From Temnopleurus reevesii (lineage: Eukaryota; Echinodermata; Echinoidea; Temnopleuroida; Temnopleuridae): a stretch of 12,588 nucleotides of DNA. Position 1 is the first letter of the stretch. Each line of letters opens with the position of its first letter. Positions 7,022-12,588 of the stretch are shown one piece after another. The notes beneath the pieces are model-generated. The model was given only the letters and a program-made list of their open reading frames with translations. It was not told the origin of the DNA and searched no databases. A program made the translations under genes and the position numbers. The DNA lies in NCBI GenBank assembly GCA_036244855.1, contig BQKZ01006136.1, positions 15,261 to 27,848 of the forward strand, given 5' to 3'.

Positions 7022-7157
7022 TAAAGCCCTTGTCACATAGGGCGCTGAAAGCAACACGATTAAACACGACTCTTTGTTCCCAGGCAGCTAAACTGAGCTG
7101 AACAACGAGACGTGTTGAATCGTGCTGCTCCAGGGCTTCTTTGTGACTGGGGCCTTA
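7022..7157. mobile_element. Independent copy of the foldback-apex MITE family
   Basis: It is flanked by TAAAGCCC and GGGGCCTTA. The arms pair through GTCACA..G, GCAACACGATT and ACACGACTCTTTGTTC on the left with the reverse complements GAACAACGAGACGTGTT, AATCGTGCTGC and TTTGTGACTGGGGCC on the right. The core (ACACGACTCTTTGTTC) is shared with 1493-1617 and 11465-11584, showing the family occurs outside the foldback. Confidence 0.78.
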
Positions 7158-7764
7158 TCAGAGCACAATCACAAATTCAAATGCTAGACTCAAGCTACTT
7201 TTCATTATGATGTCAATAAGGACAGGGGTTGATATGGCTGGTATACCATCTTCCAACACCCCTTACCAGATTTTCAGAGTACCTTCGATCATTTTGGGGT
7301 CGTTAATTGCTCTGTCATACCGCTTATTAGCATGGGAACATTATATTCAGACAAAGGACAAATCTTCATGAATCACATCACAAACAAGAATTGGAAAGAA
7401 TTAACTACCTCGGCTGTTACATCTATATCGCACAAAACTATTCTATTATATTTTATTAAGTGTGAAAATTACTTATATCACAACGAACATTAGTATTTAG
7501 CACCGATGCCATACTAGCATCTTTCATGTAACCATTATATCGAAATGAGTCCAAAGTCTGCAAAGAGTAACAAACAAAGTGATTGGTCTTTAATGAATGA
7601 AATTGGTGCGGAATTTGAGTGAAAATTTCGTAATTTTAACCGTTCAGTGATCTTCATGGTCATAATACCTTCTGACAAATACTGGCAAATATTTAACCCT
7701 TTGAAAAACTGTAACCGGGTAGTCCCTGCACAAAGGATATGTGAATATGTGTCAACGGGTGGAC
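7158..7764. other. Non-coding spacer
   Basis: AT-rich sequence without supported genes. Nothing repeated elsewhere in the window was seen. Confidence 0.5.
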
Positions 7765-7767
7765 TAA

Positions 7768-7921
7768 AGGCCCGGGCACACCAAACACGGCACGGGATTT
7801 ACGCGCTATCTTGGTTGCTATTGGTCAGCGCGCTCCTCCGCGCAAAGGATGCTTCACAATTGGCCAATCACAGGGGGAGAAATCGCGTAAATGCAGTGCC
7901 GTGTTTGGTGTGCCCGGGCCT
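7768..7921. mobile_element. PIF/Harbinger-type MITE with TAA target duplication
   Basis: A perfect terminal inverted repeat of at least 26 bp: the left end AGGCCCGGGCACACCAAACA continues CGGCAC, and the right end is its exact reverse complement. TAA flanks both sides (7765-7767 and 7922-7924). A 3-bp TWA target duplication is the signature of the PIF/Harbinger superfamily. Inner parts (TTTACGCG, CGCGTAAA; ATTGGTCAG, ATTGGCCAATC) extend the hairpin imperfectly. The perfect ends suggest a relatively recent insertion. Confidence 0.88.
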
Positions 7922-7929
7922 TAAAGGGT

Positions 7930-7930
7930 N
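7930..7930. other. Single-N assembly join
   Basis: An ambiguous base lies just before a C homopolymer, six bases after the right target duplication of the 7768-7921 MITE. It is another place where contig continuity is not certain. Confidence 0.8.
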
Positions 7931-8251
7931 CCCCCCATCCCCTCGAAGGAACGTATTGACACCATTTATATTTAGGACCCCAATATCGGGAATGAAATTT
8001 TATAACTTTGACGGTATTCCACTTTGAAAAAATATTAAATATTTTCTTGCGATTCAGTAATAAAATCAAATATGTCTCTACTCGGAGTCGCTTTTCTCAC
8101 TTTTTAGTTTCACGGAGTATTTTATTTACCTAAATGTTCCAGCAATATTGAATCAGCAAACTAAGGGCGGAAATTGACGTACGGCGAAAGGAAAATATGG
8201 GGCACTCAATAATATTAAAAGATGTATAAAACACATATGAACCCAAGATTG
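7931..8251. other. Non-coding spacer
   Basis: AT-rich. No supported feature. Confidence 0.5.
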
Positions 8252-8750
8252 TTTAATGGTTTTGGGAACCACGAGGGAACTTCACAGGAATGCGTACTCC
8301 CCAATTTTAGTATCAAGTTAACAAAAACAGAAAAGCAATTTGGTGGTAAAACAAATATGTATTGAATTTTATTGAACGGTTTTGAGAACCATGAGGAAAC
8401 ACGTAGACGGATTGTGACAGTATCATACTGAACAAAAATGTGTACGCCCCAATTTTAGTATAAAGCGAATAAAACCATGAAAGCAATCCAAAGATAAAAC
8501 GAGACTTTCTTTCTTATTTGAGGGTTAAACCCCATTTTCAGAGGACTATGTTTTCACTCGCGTTCTACATTTTACTCATTTCATGTTTAAATAATTCAAC
8601 GGAACGCAGTCGCTTCATCGTCTTTATCTTTTCATACACGTATAGGTATTCAATATTCTTTAATCATGGTTTCGAGATCCAGAAGAAAACACGTAGACGA
8701 CTTTTAACAGAATCATACTCAACAGGAATGTATTCGCCCCATTTTTTAGG
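8252..8750. repeat. Three diverged copies of a ~95-bp repeat
   Basis: Units at 8252-8313 (internally deleted), 8371-8463 and 8658-8750 share, in order, GGTTT..GA.ACCA..AGGAAAC, ACGTAGACG, ATCATACT.AACA, AATGTGTACGCCCCA and ATTTTAG. The first lacks the ACGTAGACG-to-CATACT part. Spacing is uneven (about 119 then 287 bp), so this is not a simple tandem array. Origin unknown. The frame at 8518-8775 that runs through the third unit has no coding signature. Confidence 0.72.
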
Positions 8751-8763
8751 TTTGATATGGCAT

Positions 8764-8780
8764 GATTTGATTTGATTTGT
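8764..8780. repeat. Short (ATTTG)3 repeat
   Basis: Three pentanucleotide units, GATTTGATTTGATTTG. Possibly the remnant of a retroposon tail, but no body can be assigned. Confidence 0.5.
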
Positions 8781-8812
8781 GTAAATACCACTCCGTTTTG
8801 GAGGCTTGATTT

Positions 8813-8980
8813 CTACACACTGAGAAATAAGGGTGCAGCCGCTCGTGCAATAGTAGCACTCTTACGATATGTACCCTTAGGGTGAAGATTTGCATATCTG
8901 CATCATAAAGGGTGATGCTATTGTACCAGCGACTGCACCCCAAATGGTGCAAAATTGCACCCCAATTCGTTAGAGTGTAG
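8813..8980. mobile_element. 168-bp MITE with CTACAC termini
   Basis: The left end CTACACACTGAGAAATAAGG then GTGCAG. The reverse complement of the right end reads CTACACTCTAACGAATTGGG then GTGCAA. The pairing resumes with GCAATAGTAGCACTCTTA against CAATAGCATCACCCTTTA after a ~22-bp extra piece on the right that repeats GGGGTGCA. TTT borders both ends and might be the target duplication. Non-coding. Confidence 0.75.
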
Positions 8981-9129
8981 TTTATGAAACAAAGCTAGGC
9001 ACCGAAAGTGAGGTAGCCCCTAAATTTGATGGTGCATAAAAATATTGTTTACATGTGAAGTTTTCTGCACCCCCTCCCCACAGGAAAAAAATATCGCCGC
9101 CACCACCACACACCCACCTATATACCACA

Positions 9130-9292
9130 AACACAATGTAATTTATTTCCGTAAAATTAAGTCGAACGCTAATTCAATGCTCCTTTGTAATGCTATTCAA
9201 ATCGGAACCGGCTTGTGGTTGTTCAACACACGGCGTACGGCTCTATTTTCCATGACCCACTTTATTTTGCGAAAATAGTTTATATCGTGTTC
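9130..9292. mobile_element. MITE family 'GAACAC', independent copy
   Basis: The termini AACACAATGTAATTTATTTC and ...TTATATCGTGTTC are inverted repeats. The interior matches 1887-2065 and 11852-12031 in reverse complement (shared ACAAGCCGGTTCCGATTTGA, AAAATAAAGTGGGTCATGG and AATAGCATTACAAA). It closely matches the copy B interior in several diagnostic bases. Short overlapping frames on both strands here are not genes. Confidence 0.82.
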
Positions 9293-9619
9293 ACCCTCTC
9301 CTCCCCTTATTTTGGCAAACCATGTAGCCCCTTCCAATCCCTCTTCGCTCATGCACGTACTACGAGCAGAAGGGACAAGGGCATGGGACAAAGTAAACAA
9401 CCTCCATTAGAGAATTCACAATAGTTTGATGGACACAAATGAAATTTGCTTTTAGAATTCTGTGGAAAATTGTTGAACAATATTTGCACTTGGGGACTTT
9501 CGTTTGCGATCATGATGGTATAGGAAAAGCTTGGATAATAATAAAAAAATAATAATGTCTTATTTTCCCAGGGTAGCCACATTCAGCTGTAAGTTAGCTG
9601 CTCTTCAAGCGGGTCTTGC
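9293..9619. other. Non-coding spacer
   Basis: No supported gene. Small frames on both strands overlap each other without coding character. Confidence 0.5.
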
Positions 9620-9785
9620 ATAACATAACGTTATTATTACCCTTCTCTTTTCTTAAATGCCGAGCGCCTGGCAAGAAGGCAGATGGTCCCATTTTTATAG
9701 GTCTTTGGTATGACCCGGCCGGGGATCGAACCCACGACCTTCCGTTCATGGGGCAGATGTTCTACCACTGAGCCACACGTGACCG
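9620..9785 (-). mobile_element. tRNA-derived SINE, copy B
   Basis: Read on the minus strand: an A box TGGCTCAGTGG (9765-9775), an anticodon-arm-like stretch with CAT in its loop, and a perfect B box GGTTCGATCCC (9722-9732), then a tRNA-unrelated body with GACCTATAAAAATGG and GCCAGGCGCTCGGCATTTAAG, ending in an AT-rich GGTAATAATAACG tail near 9620. The head resembles a tRNA, but T33 is replaced by C and the acceptor stem does not pair. It is therefore a SINE transcribed by RNA polymerase III, not a tRNA gene. The 5' limit near 9785 is approximate. Confidence 0.75.
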
Positions 9786-10620
9786 CATGAAAGATGATGT
9801 TTACTCTGTCCCAGTCCTTTTCCCTTATGCTCACATTACTGGGAGAGCTCTCGAACATGATTGTATTATGTTTATAATCTAATAATTCCCGCCAACTGAT
9901 GTAACTTTGTCCCTCTTTCGATTTCATTCAGTGAAATCAAACCTCCCTGACGCTGTAATAACATCACGTCTTTCTTCGCAAAGCCTCCTGCCCCTGTGAT
10001 GTAATTTAAAATTCAATACAAATATTTAGAAACAAAAAGAAAAAGTGGATGCAATGTAATTGTACTACACACCCAATTTGGGGGCCAACGCGTGTGGCTG
10101 CAAAAAAGAAAGAATACAAATAGTTGGAGCCCCTAGTTTCTAACCCTCTTCACTTTCCAAAACCAAACTTCAATTCCTTTTAAGGCTCCGAAATTATTTT
10201 GGATTTCCAACTACCACTTTTAAAAATAGAGTCGGTTGGTTTGAAAAGTAATTTTTCCTAATTTATCTTCAAAAACATTTCAGGCTAAAGTAGGGACCAA
10301 GGGGGTAAATAAAAGTCACTTGGGGCACATATCAAATGTTATTCAGGCTGTATTTCACATTTATTTTTATGAATTAAATGTGATTGTTTTTTAGATAAGA
10401 AAAGACATTATAAAATGAAGCTCTAGGCCAAGTCATTTTTAAAGGGTCGTTGCATCCACGCAAGTTCCCCCACCCTCTTCGTCTTCACGAGGCGGGCGGC
10501 GCTGGCAGGATACAATGTACATTTTCACCGCGTTTTAAGTCTTATTTTCCTTTGAAGTTCCTTGAATTGTCTTAAAACCCGACCTATACACTATTATGGT
10601 ATTGGGAGCATGCGAGCAGT
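9783..10620. other. Anonymous non-coding DNA inside copy B
   Basis: Counterpart of 59-880. No supported gene. The minus-strand frame 9637-9927 runs through the SINE and is spurious. Confidence 0.55.
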
Positions 10621-10643
10621 TCTCTCTCGCTCTCTCTCTCTCT
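10621..10643. repeat. CT microsatellite, copy B
   Basis: Interrupted (CT)n, longer than its counterpart at 888-900. Confidence 0.7.
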
Positions 10644-10669
10644 TGTTTCTGTTCCTTGCCTAATCACCG

Positions 10670-11851
10670 TTTTTTAACACCTACTGTTCGGCCGAACTTG
10701 ACCATTTGATCCGAAATAGTTACGACTTATGAACAAATTAAAGTCCGGCGCATTTTACCACCCATGGGGACTCACGCAGGGTAGTTTCGTCATCACAATT
10801 GGTTCTGGATGACCGACCCTATTTTTCAAAAATAGCATTCGAGAGCACTTAACAAATTTGTTTGCCTTATTATCAGTTTTGAACGCCTCCTGGTCGGCCG
10901 AACTTGACCATTCGATCCGAAATAGTTACGACTTATGAACAAATTAAAGCCCGGCGTCTTTTACCACCCATGGGGCTCACGCAGGGTTATTTTCGTTATC
11001 ACAATTGGTTCTGGATGACCTAACCTATTTTTCAAAAATAGCATTCGAGCGCACCAAACAATTTTGTCTCCTTGTTACCATTTTTGGAAGCCCGCTGTTT
11101 TTCTGAACTTGACCATTCGATGTGAAAGAGTTACGACTTGAAGGGCTATTTTTGTCATCACGATATATATTTTTTTCATTGGCAGATTAATGTAGAAATC
11201 TCCGATGCACCTGTCAATTTACCATCTAATGAAAATTTATTTGCGCATCTGCATTTTGCCCTCTTAAATTAAGAGGTGGGAAAAAGTTTACCCAACACTG
11301 GGCAATATTCTGGTCATACAGCTAGTGGTTGAAATATGTCCAACATACGACGGAATTTCAAAATTTCCATCATAGATTGGACATATTTTTTAACAAACGT
11401 TTGCCTAAAATACGTCCAACTTGTGATCGAATTTTGCCATTTCACCATGCAAATTGGTTATTTTTATGCCCTAGTCACATAGAAGACCCGACTGAACAGG
11501 ATTCAACACGACTCTTTGTTCGGAGGCTGCTATCTGTGAACTGAACAAAGTGTCGTGTTCGACCGTGTTGACTTGGGGCCTTATGTTGTCAAGTGTTGGG
11601 TAAACTTGCACCCGCTTTTAAAAGTGCATAATGCAGATGCTAAAAGAAATATTTATTAGATGGTAAATTGAAGGGTGCATTGGGCATTTCTACACCAATC
11701 TTCCCATGAAAAAAAAATCTAAATTGTGATGACGAAAATAGCCCTTCAATAGCCCCATGGGTGGTAAAAGGCGCCGGACTTTAATATGTTCATGGGGCGT
11801 AACTATTTCAGATCCGATGGTCAAGTTCAGCTGAACAGCAGGTGTTAAAAA
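10670..11851. mobile_element. Long foldback element, copy B, with three arm modules
   Basis: The left arm contains modules starting at about 10670, 10875 and 11081, a period of ~205 bp, each with AACTTGACCATT, AGTTACGACTT and, in the first two, AAATTAAAG.CCGGCG, TTTTACCACCCATGGGG, ACAATTGGTTCTGGATGACC and a perfect short palindrome CTATTTTTCAAAAATAG. The single-module right arm (about 11584-11851) pairs as reverse complement. Compared with 929-1885, one extra module has been gained here or lost in copy A. Confidence 0.82.
11465..11584. mobile_element. Small inverted-repeat element at the foldback apex, copy B
   Basis: Counterpart of 1493-1617, with arms around TCAACACGACTCTTTGTTC and GAACAAAGTGTCGTGTTCGA. 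The left end (GCCCTAGTCACATAGAAG) is closer to the independent copy at 7022 than copy A's is. Confidence 0.7.
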
Positions 11852-12031
11852 ATGAACACGGTATAATTTATTTCCGTAAAATAAAGTAGGTCATGGGACA
11901 ACAGATCAGTACGCCGTGTAATAATGTGCGGACACAACAATCACAAGCCGGTTCCGATTTGAATAGCATTACAAATGCGCATCGAAATGGCGTTCGACTA
12001 ATTTTACAGAAATAGATTTTACCGTGTTCAT
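11852..12031. mobile_element. MITE family 'GAACAC', copy B
   Basis: Ends ATGAACACGG and CCGTGTTCAT are perfect inverted repeats. Pairing continues through AATTTATTTCCGTAAAATAA against the reverse complement of the right arm. Interior shared with 1887-2065 and 9130-9292. The terminal repeats are better preserved than in copy A. Confidence 0.82.
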
Positions 12032-12250
12032 GATAATTTGGCCAAAAAATTAAGATGCACGCTAATGCCATTTTTTAATAGAGTGTATTGTATAGACGTT
12101 TAGAAATGAGGTTCTATATTTTCCCCCAACCCTTAAGGGGTCTCACAAAAATGATCAAAATTACCGTTAACCACTTAAGATCTTTGAGTTGTTTTTCATA
12201 GAACCAATTTTGGTTCTTGAGGGAATTCAAGCACGGGGAAATGTTCAGGC

Positions 12251-12552
12251 TTGCACCTCTTTTCTGAGAGTGTCTTGCTTACATCATCTGTAATTGGGAG
12301 GTCAGATTTACTGACTCACATTTACAGCAAGAAGCTTATATAAGGAGCTCCTTAATTGGAAGTATAATTTCCGTCCTTGTAAAGAAGTTAAAACTCATCT
12401 GATATCTAGTTATTATCTAATAATTATCGCGAACGCGAGCGTGTCAAGTTGTGACATTTTAAGCGGTTGCATTGACGTTTTCGCAAATATTGAAAATGAC
12501 AAATTCATATTAAATGAATTATGACTCTCATCCGCCTCCACCCCTTCTCCAT

Positions 12553-12585
<33 letters not shown>
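12251..12585. repeat. 335-bp block identical to 2406-2740
   Basis: No difference seen from TTGCACCTCTTTTC through the start of the (CT)n run, in sharp contrast to the ~500 bp before it. It contains the AP-1-like and TATA-like motifs at 12312-12318 and 12337-12344. Confidence 0.9.

Positions 12586-12588
<3 letters not shown>
12554..12588. repeat. (CT)n microsatellite at the window end
   Basis: Thirty-five bases of CT run to the last base. Same locus as 2709-2740. Confidence 0.95.

Larger units (their letters stand above)
9725..12588. repeat. Large direct repeat, copy B
   Basis: Partner of 1-2740 in the same orientation. Relative to copy A it has three instead of two ~205-bp modules in the foldback left arm, lacks the 127-bp MITE, and ends in (CT)n at the window edge. 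Since copy A starts at the window edge, the shared region may extend left into 9620-9724 and beyond. Confidence 0.95.

Noticed and set aside
7647..8027. 126-residue plus-strand frame
   Set aside because: It runs straight through the PIF/Harbinger-type MITE and the N at 7930. No domain, and the hairpin arms explain the open stretch.
8813..8980. CRISPR-like or regulatory array
   Set aside because: The repeated GGGTGCA motifs are arms of one inverted-repeat element, not regularly spaced direct repeats.
9722..9785. Functional tRNA-Met gene on the minus strand
   Set aside because: A and B boxes are present and a CAT anticodon can be drawn, but position 33 is C, the anticodon stem has a mismatch and the acceptor arm does not pair. 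A SINE-like body follows.
9637..9927. 96-residue minus-strand frame
   Set aside because: It translates the SINE. No coding signature.
1..12588. The two large direct repeats as LTRs of a giant retrotransposon
   Set aside because: No TG...CA ends, primer-binding site, polypurine tract or gag/pol between them, and the enclosed gene is a host-type receptor.

Overview
The window looks like a piece of animal nuclear genome, most likely a marine deuterostome invertebrate such as an echinoderm. That assignment is an inference. It rests on a metazoan aminergic GPCR exon with a spliceosomal acceptor, AT-rich flanks crowded with short non-autonomous transposons, a tRNA-headed SINE, long CT/CA microsatellites and single-N assembly joins. 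There are no bacterial operons, Shine-Dalgarno sites or phage genes. No single marker fixes the species.

Layout. (1) 1-2740 is copy A of a large direct repeat. It holds the head of a SINE, about 800 bp of anonymous DNA, a ~960-bp foldback element with a smaller inverted-repeat element at its apex, a MITE abutting the foldback, a second MITE absent from copy B, and a block with TATA-like and AP-1-like motifs. It ends in (CT)16. (2) 2741 is one N, followed by (AC)16, a ~220-bp foldback MITE, simple repeats, and a probable minus-strand LINE 3' tail. (3) 4275-5526 is the only recognisable protein-coding locus. A 3' splice site at 4304 opens a large exon for a class A biogenic-amine-type receptor. 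An in-frame TAA at 5368-5370 replaces residue 7.43 in TM7, and 51 further codons encoding NPxxY, helix 8 and the tail continue in the same frame to a TAG at 5524-5526. (4) 5527-9620 is non-coding and holds at least six further inverted-repeat elements (one with a 10-bp and one with a 3-bp target duplication) and a three-unit diverged repeat. (5) 9620-12588 is copy B of the large repeat, with an intact SINE. It runs to the window end, again in (CT)n.

So the receptor sits between two ~2.7-2.9 kb direct copies. Their identity is mosaic: nearly or fully identical at the two ends and in one internal patch, clearly diverged between. Three explanations fit: a tandem duplication of a ~9.8-kb receptor-bearing unit with partial gene conversion, two haplotypes laid end to end by the assembler, or collapse of a longer tandem array. 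The one-base N gap between copy A and the receptor, and the (CT)n at the ends of both copies, make an assembly contribution plausible.

There is no multigene pathway to describe. The interest lies in the receptor's stop codon, the paired large repeats as a natural before/after comparison of transposon insertions, and the density of hairpin-forming elements.
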